Shown: positions 21,973 to 32,899 of the stretch, piece by piece | Layout of the letters: each line of letters begins with the position of its first letter | Numbering within the stretch: position 1 is the first letter of the stretch | From: Bisporella sp. PMI_857 | Lineage: Eukaryota; Ascomycota; Leotiomycetes; Helotiales; Helotiaceae | Direction of reading: 5' to 3' | NCBI GenBank assembly: GCA_021307315.1 | Contig: JAJSPD010000033.1 | Coordinates: forward strand, 248,001 to 312,000 | Length of the DNA stretch: 64,000 nucleotides | Made by a program: the position numbers and the translations under genes | The notes under the pieces: model-generated | Databases searched by the model: none | What the model saw: the letters and a program-made list of their open reading frames with translations, nothing else | Told to the model about the DNA's origin: nothing

Positions 21973-23677
21973 CTATCCCTCGGCTTGTATTCCATATTCT
22001 CTTCCAGACCTTGTAACGTATCGCAAAGGTATTTCAATGTCGACGAGATCCTGATTCGCGAATATTTCACTATTGACCTCTGAAGGCTCGCCGTCGCTAT
22101 CCAGTTGATCAACCTCCTCTATTTTTATGCTCAATTCTCGATTAAGACGCTCTTGCTCATTCTCATTCTCCTCATTCTCCTCATCCTCCATTTCATCTAT
22201 TTCATTCTCTCCTTCATCCTCGGACTGTAGCCATTCCCAAGCTCGTTGTCGACGTCCGCTAGCAACAGGCTGGTTCGTACAACAACGACGATTATGGCCC
22301 CAATCAAGGCAATTGCTACAACGCGTTTGCTTCTTATTCCAAGTGCCTTTGCGTATTCGTTTGAATCGAGGTCGGCCGATTGATTTTCGTGCTATAAAAG
22401 GTTTGATTGAATTATCGCAAGGCAGATCTATTGTCGATACTAGTAGTAATGAATGTCGATAAGTTTTGCGATATTCCTCAGCTGTAAACCAATCGACAAA
22501 GTAGGTAATTGGATCAATACAAAGAATCCTTGCAGCTGCAGTAGCGTGAGAACAAAGCGACTGAAACTGATAAAAATCTGCACAGTCGCAACGCTTTCTA
22601 TCGAGATCAACCACCCACCTACGGCTTGTTTCTGGATCTTTAACTTGCGCAATACTATTACTCGAAAGATAAACGCGATATCGACGAAAGGCTTTCAATC
22701 GAGCCTTAAATCTGGCCATAGGTGCGCCGGCGAATCCCCTAGCTCTGCTCCCTCCTATACGTTTTCTGAACCACATTTCTAGAGTCAAAAAATAAATACC
22801 ATCTAGCAATCAAAAAGGAGGCATCTGGCAATATTTGTTCTAAGCTGAATTCAAAGATTTAACAATATTCAAAGTATTGTAGCCAAATTGAGGGTATTGC
22901 GAGTAAGTTTTAGTTTAAAGCTTTTTGTCGATATTAGAAAAGTAATTGTAGGAAGTAGGGGTTTACGGATCCACATACGACCCACCAGGTCACGTGGTAC
23001 ACACAACCCCCATTTTGTAGAATCTAGAGTAGAACCTAATACAACAGCAATTACCATATCCACCAAGAGCAAGAGCGCGGCCTATGAGCTGTGCCTTTTG
23101 CCCCGTGGAAGGTAAGGAGGGGACACCAACAGTAATTAAACGCGTCAATACTCAATTCTTTCATTTTCATCATTTCAGCTTGATACAACTAAAGTGTTTT
23201 TGCTTCACATACTCTCCAAAACAAAGGCTTTACTTTATTACCAAATCTTTGCTGTAAGTTATCTGCAATATGCTGACAACAATGAAAATGAATAGCCTCA
23301 GGAAATAGCTCTACAACAGCGTTTGCCATTCCTTTCTCGCGATCAGAAATAAAAGTATGCTGGCCTTGTAAAATAACAAAAAAAGCAAGCTTAAAGTAAT
23401 GTAAAAACCACTTCCACCAGTGTTGATTTTTAACAGGTACTAATCCCCAGGCTAAAAGAATAACTTTCTCGTTAGCGTCGATTCCACAGCAAATCATCAA
23501 TATCATACGATACCGTGATATTGTATAAGTTCCATCAATAGCAAAAAACTGGCGGGATGCTTAGAAGCTTTACGAAAAGGGCCTAGGGCAAAAAAGCTGC
23601 TTGGAATACCTCATCCGCTTGAGTTTGAAGTGCAGCATAATTGCCTTCGTCAGCTTTTTTAAACGTCTTGATATAGC
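21973..23677 (-). mobile_element. Mutator-like (MULE) transposase relic
   Basis: The minus-strand frames give, in order, FFAIDGTYTI (first catalytic D), LAWGLVPVKNQHWWKWFL, FISDREKGMANAVVELFPEA with CCQHIADN (second D and C-x-x-H) at 23506-23189, then NIVKSLNS at about 22840. The long frame 22809-21973 holds a SWIM finger (CDCADFYQFQSLCSHA) and a zinc knuckle (CSNCLDWGHNRRCC). This is the full domain order of a fungal MULE transposase. In-frame stops replace tryptophan-like codons near 22820-22845, and the frame breaks at 23500-23600. LTR-D is inserted at 22947-23131, and LTR-B abuts the 5' side at 23678. The element is dead. Confidence 0.85.
22947..23131 (+). repeat. LTR-D copy 1, inserted in the MULE
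   Basis: A 185-bp repeat starting TGTAGGAAGTAGGGG and ending ACACCAACA. GTAAT flanks it on both sides (22942-22946 and 23132-23136), a perfect 5-bp target duplication. A second copy is at 41234-41418. The TG...CA ends and 5-bp duplication identify it as a solo LTR of an otherwise unseen retrotransposon. Confidence 0.8.
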
Positions 23678-24064
23678 TGTAACAGCCACAATCGGTTCAA
23701 AGAAGGTTTACAGCGGTGACAGCCAGAGCCGGTTAGGGATGGTTTTACAATAGGCCACAATCGGTTTAAGGATAGTTTACACTAAAGTCGGTTAGAAATG
23801 GTTTACAGCATCACAGGTCGGTTTAGGTCGGCTACAGGCTCCTTTACAGAAGTGCCGACTTCTGTAAAAGTACAGTACTGTTAAGCATCGTTAAGGGATA
23901 TAAGAAACAGCTAGAGCTTTCTGGAGAAGAGTAAGCTTGAGTTTTTCTCTTTAGACTTACAAGCATACTTCTAATATCAATACATTACTATTGCAACCAC
24001 AGCGCTCATCAAGTGTTCTCACCTGTTATATTGCAATCCCTCCAGCTGCCCTCTATCTGTTACA
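23678..24064 (+). repeat. LTR-B copy (near full length)
   Basis: 387 bp bounded by TGTAACAGCC and CTGTTACA. The 5' part contains four degenerate direct units of a CGGTTxAGGxxxGGTTTACA motif. The 3' part has the family's conserved block GATATAAG, CAAGCTTGAG, CATACTTCTAATATCAATAC and TATTGCAATCCCTCC. Confidence 0.75.
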
Positions 24065-24120
24065 ATAGCCAGGAAACAGCGCAAAAAATCCAGTTTCATC
24101 ACTATAAAGCTTTTCTAAAA

Positions 24121-24383
24121 CAGCTCCGATTGATAGAATGCTTTTCGGGGACACCGACCTCTAGAACTCGGTGGTTCCGTAGGTCAAGGATACAGCACTG
24201 TTGAGCACTGTTATGGGATATAAGGAAGAGCTAGAGTTCCGTGGAGGAAGGCAAGCTTGAGTTTTCCTGTTAGACTTACAAGCATACTTCTGATATCAAT
24301 ACATCACCGTTGCAACTGCATCGCTAGTCACGTGTTCTTACCTGTTATATTGCAATCCCTCCTGCTGTCCTTTTTCTGTTACA
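24121..24383 (+). repeat. LTR-B partial copy (variant subfamily)
   Basis: Starts inside the LTR (GCTCCGATTGATAGAATGC) and continues to CTGTTACA. The 5' half matches the copy at 61762-62130 better than its neighbour at 23678, so it represents a variant subfamily. The 56 bp between the two LTRs are unidentified. Confidence 0.65.
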
Positions 24384-24524
24384 CTAAGTAAGAAGTTAGC
24401 AGTAAGTTTAGATTTCTATTCTTCTGTTCATCGCAAATATACACTGAAAACACTGCATTTTCGAAATCATTGAAGTTGAGGAACTATATAGTACTAATAA
24501 ATAGAATACAAGGCTGGCATACGC

Positions 24525-24760
24525 TGTCACCGCCCTGGCCCTATCCCGCTTAGAGCCCCTTGGGGATCGGCCCTTGACACCACAGGGCCTCGCTTAGAGT
24601 GGCCCCTGGCCAGTCTCCTGTATATAAAGCGCTGCTTTCCTTCCTTCCTTCTATATGTAGCCCGTTCTCTTCGTTATAACAATTGATAGTCGTTCACACC
24701 TTTAAGTCCCTGTCTCTGAGATCCACGGATCGAGATCCCTGTTCGCCTTGAGTTGTTACA
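24525..24760 (+). repeat. LTR-A copy 2, next to copia sequence
   Basis: Begins TGTCACCGCCCTGGCC and ends GAGTTGTTACA; 236 bp with the family TATA box. Ty1/copia-like pol fragments in the same orientation follow downstream, so LTR-A may belong to that copia family, though no complete element is present to prove it. Confidence 0.8.
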
Positions 24761-25600
24761 CGCAACACGTAGGCTTTGCACGCACGAAAGGACGGTAATT
24801 TTAATTCCTCCGCAGGAATGAGATTTGATAGAGTTTGGTATAAGGTCACGAACACGATCCTATAAGCCTGGAAAAGCGGGTTGTAAGTACTTCAATACGA
24901 AAATACTAAGGAGAAGAGGTGGAGCTCTGGAAAAAAGCTCTCAACAAGTCTGGCTCTCAGCCCATGTGCTGCTAGTCCCAATTAGGGAACACACACGAGC
25001 TAATCACGTGCTAACTTTGACACTAAACGCACTTACAGCTCCTTTTGAAGCAATTGAATTAGATGTGGCCACGCGAATGGACACTCCAGGCTGGCACAAA
25101 TCGATTCGCGAGGAACTCCAAGCGCTTTTTGATATGAGTACTTTTAATATAAGGAAAAGGAGAATACCGCAAGGTAGACAAGTATTATTACCCTGTCGTT
25201 TAGACTGAAAAAGAAGTTCAATACAAAAAGAGAAATCATTAAACTCAAGTCGAAACTTTAAATTAGAAAAAACAAGCAAAAACCAGGGATCGACCACTTT
25301 GAAACGTTTGCATCAGTAGTACGATACAACACTTTGCGATTCCTTCTTGCAAAAGTTGCGGAAGAGGACCTAGAACTAAAGCATATCGACGTCAACACAG
25401 CGTTTTTGAATCCAGAACTGAAAAATAGATTTGCATGAAAATACTCCAGTTCTTGGACGAAGTAGTCCCTGAACTAAAAAGGACTAACCGACCCTTACAT
25501 TAAGTTAAACAAGGCTCTTTATGGACTGAAGCAAATGCCGCGAGAATGGTTCAAGCTGGTCAAAGCGGAAGGATATAAGCTCAGAGCTTGTCGAAGGGCT
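24761..25600 (+). mobile_element. Ty1/copia pol fragment (reverse transcriptase region), decayed
   Basis: Translation in shifting frames gives typical copia reverse-transcriptase landmarks. They are PGWHKSIREELQALFDMSTF near 25090, LLAKVAEEDLELKHIDVNTAFLNPEL near 25345, and LNKALYGLKQMPREWFKLV near 25505. Stops and frameshifts separate them. gag, protease and integrase are absent between the LTR-A at 24525 and this piece, so the element suffered internal deletion. A related piece lies inverted at 27950-28250. Confidence 0.8.
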
Positions 25601-25989
25601 TGAGGCGACCTATCAAGGGAATCATTTGGGCGTGCGGTTACTCGAGAAGCGGGCAGGAGAAGGGAGGTTGAATACCTTGTTGGGTGGAGGGGTCGTCCGC
25701 GGAGCGAGATTTCATGGAAGAAAGAAGCTACTATCAGCCGTGAACGAATTATGGAGTTTGAGGCTAACTGAAAGAAACCCATCGCCTCTATTATGTCAGC
25801 AAAGTAGCCTGAGATAGGAACTCTGCCAATGACAGACACAGACGCCGCTTACCCCGCAATCCTGCCATGCCTGTCCCATATATAATAACTCCATCTCTTT
25901 CTCTCTTTCATCCACTTCCTCCCCGTTGAATGTAGCGCCTTTTATTTACCTCATTGTGACTACTACATTAATATCGCATCACTGCCACC
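25601..25989. other. Spacer between copia relic and C2H2 gene
   Basis: No gene recognised. AT-rich sequence near 25880 and a pyrimidine-rich run before 25990 could be the old promoter of the C2H2 gene. Confidence 0.3.
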
Positions 25990-27212
25990 ATGCTCCTCTG
26001 ATCTAACGCCAAAAATCTACCAGGCACTGCCCCCGCTGCGATCCCTCTGACAGCCACGAAGCGCTCCTTGAAGCTCACCTATCCCCCATCGACAAATACT
26101 CCTGTCCCGAATGCAAGTGGCGCTTCGCACGGAAGCCATCCCTCGAAGCCTATCAGCGAGAGAGTCTGCATGCCTACTGCTACAACTGCGGTATCCTCTC
26201 TCCTACGAGACTGCTACATGCACTACACATGTAATCACACGCCCCTGTCCCAGGGATGATGTCATCTTCCGCGACACAATTCTGATGCTGCAACTGCGAG
26301 CGCGGTTTCAGAAATGAAGGGGCACTCGCAGATCATCTTCGTTGTAGCAGGGTACACGGACCAGGGAAGGGGGGCAACAACAAGAAGAAGAAGAAGGAAC
26401 AAAAACAACAAGAGGAGGGCAACCCGAGAACGAAGTGTAAGAAATGCAAAAGGACTTTCAAGAATCGAGGTGCGCTAAAACAGCATCTAAGGTTAGTGCG
26501 ACATATACCGCTGAGCAATATCAAGTGTGTAGCCGATGCGAAATGCAAGAAGCAGTTTAATTGCCTGTTGGCGCAGTTGCACAATTTGGAGGCTGGGAGA
26601 TGTATGTCAGGGATGACGAAGACGAAACTGAATGCAGCTATTGCAGCGAATGATACAGAACGGATCATAACCTCAGGAGGAGTCACGGCACAGTGGCTGC
26701 TAGAGGACAATCCGTCTGCGACTTCAACATCGCAGATTCGGAGTCCGATACCCACCCCAACCCCGACCGAATTCCTCGACTCCTATCCACCCTCCTCGAT
26801 CCTCACACCCACATCCACTCTCTCAACTAGCACGAACTTCCACTCAATGCTTACCCTCTGGCCTCGCACTCGGAGTAGCTATCAAACATGCCCCATCTGC
26901 CCACCGTTGCGTACTCGCACATTCAAGCCTAGTGCACTTCGGCAATATCTGTCATCAAGCGTCCACGCTCAGGTATCAATGTCCTTGCCCTTATCAGTAC
27001 CCGATGAGATATCATTCCATTACCCGCGTGCCTTGGTAGGCGAAGGGAGCAAGAAGAAGGTTGTTAGGCAATTCTCGACTGTGAGCGGGCTGGCACAGCA
27101 TCTTGAGAGCGGTGCCTGTGATGGAGGGAAGGTAACTTTTAGGCGCGTGGTAGAGTATGTGCAGGAGGAGATGAAGGGTATGGGGTTTGGCGGGCTGAAA
27201 TTGCTAAGCTAG
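25990..27212 (+). pseudogene. Degenerate multi-C2H2 zinc-finger protein gene
   Basis: Resembles fungal proteins with several spaced C2H2 fingers. Finger-like segments appear in order: CPECKWRFARKPSLEAYQRE near 26105, CCNCERGFRNEGALADHL near 26288, CKKCKRTFKNRGALKQHL near 26435 and CVADAKCKKQF near 26527. The frame from 26286 to 27212 is open, and its C-terminal part (FSTVSGLAQHLESGACDGG) matches the usual end of the family. The 5' part needs an intron (a possible GTATCC...CCCAG at 26192-26259) and still meets a stop just before the second finger, where a tryptophan-like codon is TGA. The presumed start ATG at 25990 stops after three codons. The gene is therefore most likely broken, although a different exon structure could rescue it. 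Confidence 0.6.
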
Positions 27213-27634
27213 AGATTAGTATTTCTGTAGGTCCACGGTGTTCGTTGGGTCATTAGACAACTACCTGTTATATAACTACTTGACTACTTGTTGCGCAACC
27301 TGATTATTTCTGCCCCGCCGGAGGTAGGACTTTTTCATGTTTGTGAATTGACTGCATAGATTTCCTAGTGTTCTAGAATGCTCGAGGCTAGGAGGCCGTG
27401 ATGTATAGTATAATGTCATTGGAATTTCTGGCCCCGCCTGTGGGAGCCCAATTGCTTTCTGTACTATTTGATTTCTCTTAGTCCTGTAGTGAACCAACAC
27501 CATACAATTTCTTAATTCTCGCTGTTACTCCTCCCCTGTCACCTCAGACATTGCATCTTTGCTCTTCATATTTGTGCAGAGACTCGCTATACAGAGGGAG
27601 CCAAAAGGGATTCCCATAAAAATAGATATCCTTG
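27213..27634. other. Spacer before LTR-A
   Basis: No gene or repeat recognised. Confidence 0.3.
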
Positions 27635-27883
27635 TGTAACAACTCAAGGCGAACAGGGATCTCGATCCGTAGATCTCAGGGAGAAGGACTCAAAGGTGTG
27701 GACGACTGTCAATTGTTATAACTAAGAGAACAACCTACAGATAGAAGAAGGGAAGGAAAGCAGTGCTTTATATACTGAAGACTGGCCAGGGCCCAGTGTA
27801 AGCAAGCCCTGTGGTGTCAGGGGCTGAGCCCTAAAAGGTCGAGCCTCAAGGGGCTCTAAGCGAGATAGGCCAGGGCCGTGACA
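27635..27883 (-). repeat. LTR-A copy 3 (solo LTR with perfect TSD)
   Basis: Begins TGTAACAACTCAAGG and ends GGCCGTGACA (249 bp, minus orientation). CCTTG occurs on both sides, at 27630-27634 and 27884-27888. This perfect 5-bp target duplication shows a solo LTR left by recombination, separate from the copia fragment next to it. Confidence 0.9.
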
Positions 27884-27888
27884 CCTTG

Positions 27889-28260
27889 AACAGTTCCAGG
27901 GTCTAGAAATAACCCCGTAGAGCGACGTCTCATCACTCCAAGCTATATAGTCAGTTCAATTATGAACATACCCAAATCTATCATAAAAACCAGTGGCTTT
28001 GCCTCGACCAAGCAACCAAGATCGCGCCAGATGGAGGACGAAATGCCGCCAAAAGTTTCAGAGTGGCACGGCCAGCACGTGACCAACCACTCCTAATTGG
28101 GACTAGCAGCATATGGGCTGAGAGCCAGACTTAGTTGAGAGCCTTTCCAGAGCTCCCCTCTTCTCCTTAGTTTAGTATTTTCGTATTGAAGCACCTACAA
28201 ACCGCCTTTCCAGGCTCATAGGACCGTGTTCGCGACAGACATTACAGGTGCGCTACTCAA
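27889..28260 (-). mobile_element. Inverted copia-family fragment
   Basis: The stretch 28080-28245 is the reverse complement of 24845-24992, with scattered differences. Shared landmarks are the CGAACACG...CCTATxAGCCTGG block, the GAAGAGGxGGAGCTCTGG block and the CTAATTGGGACTAGCAGC block. It contains no long open frame. The piece is a second, older relic of the same retrotransposon. Confidence 0.6.
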
Positions 28261-29035
28261 CAAAGCCGAAAGGTTAATGATGCTGGATGTCATTGCTCCT
28301 ACTGCCTCACCCTCGTTGGGATAGTCAGATCCTGGGAGGTTAGTTCAGGTAGACTTCTCTGCAAAGTTTGGCAATTGAGCTAGCAATTCAGATTTTGTCA
28401 CAGGAACGTGATACAAGGAGATTGTTGATTCGTTTCATTCAGTTCATTTAGTGTCGTTGCCTTCTCCCGACATACCTGGAGACCGACACTCTCCAGCCAG
28501 GTTCCTTGTTCAAGAAGCGTAAGAGGGTAGTCGAGGGTCTCCAGAACAATGCTCCAGAGCCGAGTCGCATTTCCAAAAGACTAAAGCAGTCAAGCGAGCG
28601 ATCCAAATAGGCCTCCTGGCGCCAAGCGCTTCCAAATCATCTGGCTGTGATTCAAATTCTAGATAGCTTTCTTAGGTAAATTGATTCTTCACAGGTGAAA
28701 TAAAAGGTGTATTTTAGGGTTAGCCATTTGAAATGTTTTGTTGCATGTTGCAAATAGCGCATTGCAGACTCCGCAATTTTGGCACACGATTTCCTAGTGT
28801 TACGTTGAACCCCGCAGTTCTACAGTACTCCGATAAAGAATATCCGGAGAGCCTCATTTTACCCCTCTTTTTCCACCTAGTCCAAATGCTCTCACGTTTC
28901 CTGGACCTAGGTTCTAATGGGAGACAACTACGTTCCCGTCTGATTTATGGCCTTTAGCATCCGTGGGGTAGTATCCTCATCGAGCAATTTTAGATAGCGT
29001 TCTATGAGTGATTAAAACTAATTAGCCAAACGTTG
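28261..29035. other. Probable decayed transposon and spacer sequence
   Basis: No gene recognised. Sequence up to about 28620 sits directly next to the copia fragment and may be more of it. From 28650 onwards nothing is recognisable. Confidence 0.3.
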
Positions 29036-30736
29036 TCAGTCACTTGACGTACCTCCAGCATGCCATCGCTGGCTTATCAACCTCAGAGTATTTCGGAGAG
29101 ATCTCAACGACTGAACACTTTTCTCCGAGCCATTGCCCATCCTTAATTTCTCGGTGAAAATAGATGCAGCTTTGTAAACAATATATGTGATAAATGGCGT
29201 CACGGGACGAGCGTTGCTAACCACTTTGCCTTCGTGAAATGGCTCAGTCGTCTTCAAAATATCCTCGAGCAGAGACTCTAAAGCAATCACTGAGGGAGCC
29301 CAACATTGTCTTGCTTCATCATCACTAGAACTTCTCCTACTTCCTTTCTCAAAACAGAGAAGCAGTGCGCTAGTAGCAAGTGAGCTTCAGATCAACAGGA
29401 GGCTATCAGGGAAGACTCACGTACTGGAAAGTGCCAGGCTGCTCGTATATAGCCTTGACTCGTGTTGATTCTCACGGCGCACGAATGCCTCAAAAGATGT
29501 AAGAGTCTTCAAAAGTATTGACATCTCTTCGACATTAAATGACTGTTGCGATAACGGCTCATAAAGAGCTATATGTAGTTTGTCTAAAAGCGTTGAGGCA
29601 TCGAAAAGCTGTGAAATTGGGGAAATTTCTGTTTGAGCTACCTCAGAAATGGATGAATGGATGATTTGAGATAGGTTAGGAAGTGTTCTGCCTCTCGTAA
29701 CAGGTGGCCATTTCCCATTTTCAATCGCAATATGCCTTCGATTACAATGCAGACAAGTCAGCATAACACTTCCCACAGAGCATACGTCGAAGAAGATTAG
29801 TAGCAACTGACCTGTCAACCACTAGGATAGCGCACCAGGTCATCATGTATTCCTGTCTTTGCTCAAACTTATCCTCATCTTTGGACTTGTACGGGGGTTC
29901 GTCTTGTTCTGCAGAAACGACGAGTGCATCCGCAGCTCTGACTGTAGAGCTGATTGATATCCAGGCTGCCGGGTATTGGCCATGTAATAGTTCGAACAAA
30001 GTAATGAACAGCCTTGATTGGACCATTTCAAGAGAACTGAACCCTGCCCCTTCCAGGACCGATAGCCAGCTCTTGCCCGAAAGGTAGAGAGACCTGAATG
30101 AAAGCGACGAGTTCTTGTCTCCATCTGAAGGCTCGGGACTAGTACTCAACAAAAAGATGGTAAAGCATAAAAATACAAATTCGACACCCGCATCAATCCA
30201 TGTCACCGGAAGTCTTCTGCGCAACGCTCTGTCCGAGAAGATAGGAAACCACGGATGAATTACACGAAGATAGGTTGAGAGAATATCTCCAGGCTCATTA
30301 CCCGAGAGTCCCTGAGTGATCGCCATCTTGATACGAGACAGCAGAAACACCTCGTCGTTCGGAGGAAGATCGGAAAGAAGATCTCCAGCCGCAACCGACA
30401 CGTCTGCAGAGTTGGGTGGCGTTGTGAGTTCGTACTCGCAACTATAGCTGCCACTACACAAAAACCTATCAGCGTCTTATCTTCACAATAGGTAAGCGCC
30501 CCAGGGTAGAAAGGTTGCTGAATTTGTAGGGTATTAATCACCGAGTACAGAGTGAGCATTTCGGCCGAAGCTTGTCGCATTTCCTCTTGTGAGTTCTGCA
30601 GCGTGTGCATGATTGTTTCGTCCCCGCCATGCTCAGCACTGTCCGCAAATGCAGGAATGATGGTGTACAAGTGAGGTACCAAGTCTACTGTACTGTGCGG
30701 GCATCGGCAAGGGGGATCATGAAGTGTAGATGTCAT
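29036..30736 (-). CDS. Fungal transcription-factor-domain protein (multi-exon, no zinc cluster seen)
   Basis: Read leftwards from an ATG at 30736 (MTSTLHDPPCRCPHS), several exons give a fungal_trans-type regulator. The best-preserved part, about 30440-29820, contains ILSTYLRVIHPWFPIFSDRALRRR, then SLEMVQSRLFITLFELLHGQ, ISSTVRAADAL and QEYMMTWCAILVVDRSVAT, all landmarks of the fungal-specific transcription-factor domain. An intron near 29750-29815 leads to the segment ending near 29430. Another intron leads to the last exon at about 29290-29036. The junction near 30450 changes frame and its donor was not settled. No C6 zinc cluster is visible upstream, so it may be a regulator without a DNA-binding domain or have lost that exon. 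It is divergent from the NmrA-like gene at 31141. Confidence 0.62.
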
Positions 30737-30795
30737 GATAAGGTTTGCCCACATCCGAAACCAGGGGTTGCCTCCGGAACTAAGCCACCGCTATT

Positions 30796-30899
30796 GCCGC
30801 AATTTGTCCGCAAGCCCGCTCCGCAGCTGCTGATGTAATGCCGCAAACTTGTCCGCAAGCCCGCTCCACGGCTGCCGACGTAACACCGCAAACTTGTCC
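30796..30899. repeat. Tandem repeat in a shared promoter (2.3 units of about 44 bp)
   Basis: Two direct units start at 30796 and 30840, each with GTCCGCAAGCCCGCTCC followed by a GCTGC/GCTGCC and GAYGTAA block. A partial third unit begins at 30885. The array lies in the 404-bp gap between the divergent starts at 30736 (minus) and 31141 (plus), so it may hold repeated regulator-binding sites. Confidence 0.7.
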
Positions 30900-31140
30900 T
30901 TCGACGATCACGCTAGCAACGTACAATCAATCGCGGGAATATTCTTGAGATAGCTTGGTGCCTTCGATGCTCCTCTAGGTGAATTAGCAAGCCATTTCCG
31001 GATTAGAACTGAATGTGTGGAAGGATATGCCGATGTCCCTTCTTAGAAAATCAATATATATTTGAGAGCCCCGGTGATGCTCGCATCTTCATGTGTATAC
31101 AGGCGAGTACTAGACCATTTCAGTCTACTCATCAGAAAGC

Positions 31141-31933
31141 ATGCCGCCAAAAACCTTCTTGATCATTGGTGCCACAGGTGCAGCAGGTATCCAGGTGATT
31201 GAACACGCACTGGGCACAAAGCACAAGGTTGTCCTTTACGTTCGGAATCCATCCAAGCTGCCATCTAAGATCGCTGCGGATGCTAATGTTACTGTAAGAG
31301 CAATATCTGTGCCTATGTTTTTCTAAACCTTTTTTGGGGGGGTATTTGAAAGCTACATGTCTCGTCTCTGTTATGTGCATAGATGATCTCGCATAGGTAC
31401 TGACACTTTGAGAGGTTCTGACGGGCAACCTCGAAGACAACGCATCCTTCGAAAAGGCATTTCACGACATTGATGCCGTCATTTCCCTCTTGGGGCCCAG
31501 TGGACCTTCCGCAAGCCCGACTGCTCCACACTACTCCTCAATCCTTCGATCGATGCAAGCCGCCGGCGTCCAACGTCTTATATTTGTATCCACAATTACA
31601 GTATCTCAGCCGGAAGATCGATTCTCAATCTCTGCCTCTTTCGTGCTCTTCGTCGGCAAATTAGCGTTTCCGAAGGGGATGAAGAATTTCATGGATACCC
31701 ACAAGTCTGTAGTCGAGAATGGCTCTGACCTTGACTGGACGGAGGTCAGAGTTGGAATGTTAAAAAACGAAGAGAAGGCGGGAGAGAAATTAAATGTGGG
31801 CTATCTCGGTGGTCCAGGTTACAACATCTCTATACTACGGAAACACATTGGGGAGTTTATGGTAGCCGAAGCAGAAAAGAAGGGTTCGGAAAGCATGTGG
31901 AGAAAGAAGAGTCCTACCATTTGGACGTCGTGA
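31141..31933 (+). CDS. NAD(P)-binding NmrA/atypical-SDR-like protein (two exons)
   Basis: Exon 1 is 31141-31293, intron 31294-31414 (GTAAGA donor, GAGAG acceptor) and exon 2 31415-31933. The spliced protein has 223 residues. The N-terminus MPPKTFLIIGATGAAGIQVI carries the Rossmann GxxGxxG fingerprint. VLYVRNPSKLP follows, where an arginine usually contacts the NADP phosphate. LEDNASFEKAFHDIDAVISLLGP is the usual adenine-side strand, and GVQRLIFVST marks the position of the third strand. The protein lacks the long substrate domain of full-size NmrA relatives but matches small NAD(P)H-binding proteins of 210-260 residues. Its role may be redox sensing or reduction of a small molecule; the substrate is unknown. 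It shares a promoter region with the divergent regulator, which may control it (inference). Confidence 0.85.
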
Positions 31934-32899
31934 ATAATCGTTTGCATCATCTTACGATTTTGCCAACATTCTAAATTCTGCGTTCTTCGATCCGAATTCT
32001 CTACAAAACTACACTGTTTTATATAAGCAGTTACTGTACATGGAGAGATCAAAACGGCTACAGGATTACCTGAGAAAGAGGGTGACGGATCGTCGGTTTC
32101 AAAGTTAATAGGGCAGAATGAGCACGGCTACGTGACAGTGATCTGTAGATAATTGGCTCTCAATCTACTACTTGTTGATATGCGCATAAAGTTTGAGATG
32201 CCTAAAGCCAAAGTAACCTTACTTTTTTTTTTCTCGGCACAGCGGGTTTCTCGCTACATAGGGAGGGACGTTAGTTTAATGTATGTAATTAGCTCTTGGT
32301 TCACTACCTCCTCCGTAGGTGAGCATCTCCCGTTTGAACCAATTGAAAACCTTTATGAATGCCACCACGTTATAGCCTTTCCAATCAACAGTACCTTGAT
32401 TCTTGGAGGCATTCTTTTGATTCTTGCGATGTATGGGTATTGCCCAGAAGTTCCAAAGATTTGCTAAGCTTGCTTGGTGGGGTGAGATTGAATTAACTCG
32501 CGATTCTATTCTATATTTAGAACTCTTTGGGAACCACTCCTCCCGGTCGGCGGTGTTGGTAGAGGGAGAGGAGGTAGGCGCGACTGCCGACGAGGCGCGT
32601 GATGGTGTAGAGGTCTTCAATAGTGAGGCGGTGTGTGATGGTGATGCGGGTTGGTTCCCTGTTTCTCGCCAAGGTGGAGAGTTGGGAGACGTTCACATCG
32701 CCAGACCCGTCAGGGAACTTGGGACCTGGACAGAGGAAGCAGAACGGACGACAGGAAGGTGGCTATGCTGCTCGGCTTTGTTTTTCAGTCGCAAGTCACT
32801 ACACCGAAAAGTATCGGAGGTGAAAGTAGCTTTGCATGGTAAAGTTAAAAATACAGTAAATGCAAGTATTTCGCATGGGAACCCAGCTCGACAACTGCC
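31934..32899. other. Intergenic region up to LTR-A copy 4
   Basis: No gene is recognised. Longer open frames exist at 32424-32890 but they run into the LTR and show no domain. Considered non-coding. Confidence 0.35.

Noticed and set aside
27635..28260. LTR-A plus adjacent copia fragment as one element
   Set aside because: The LTR has its own perfect CCTTG duplication on both sides, so it is a separate solo LTR inserted next to or into the older fragment.
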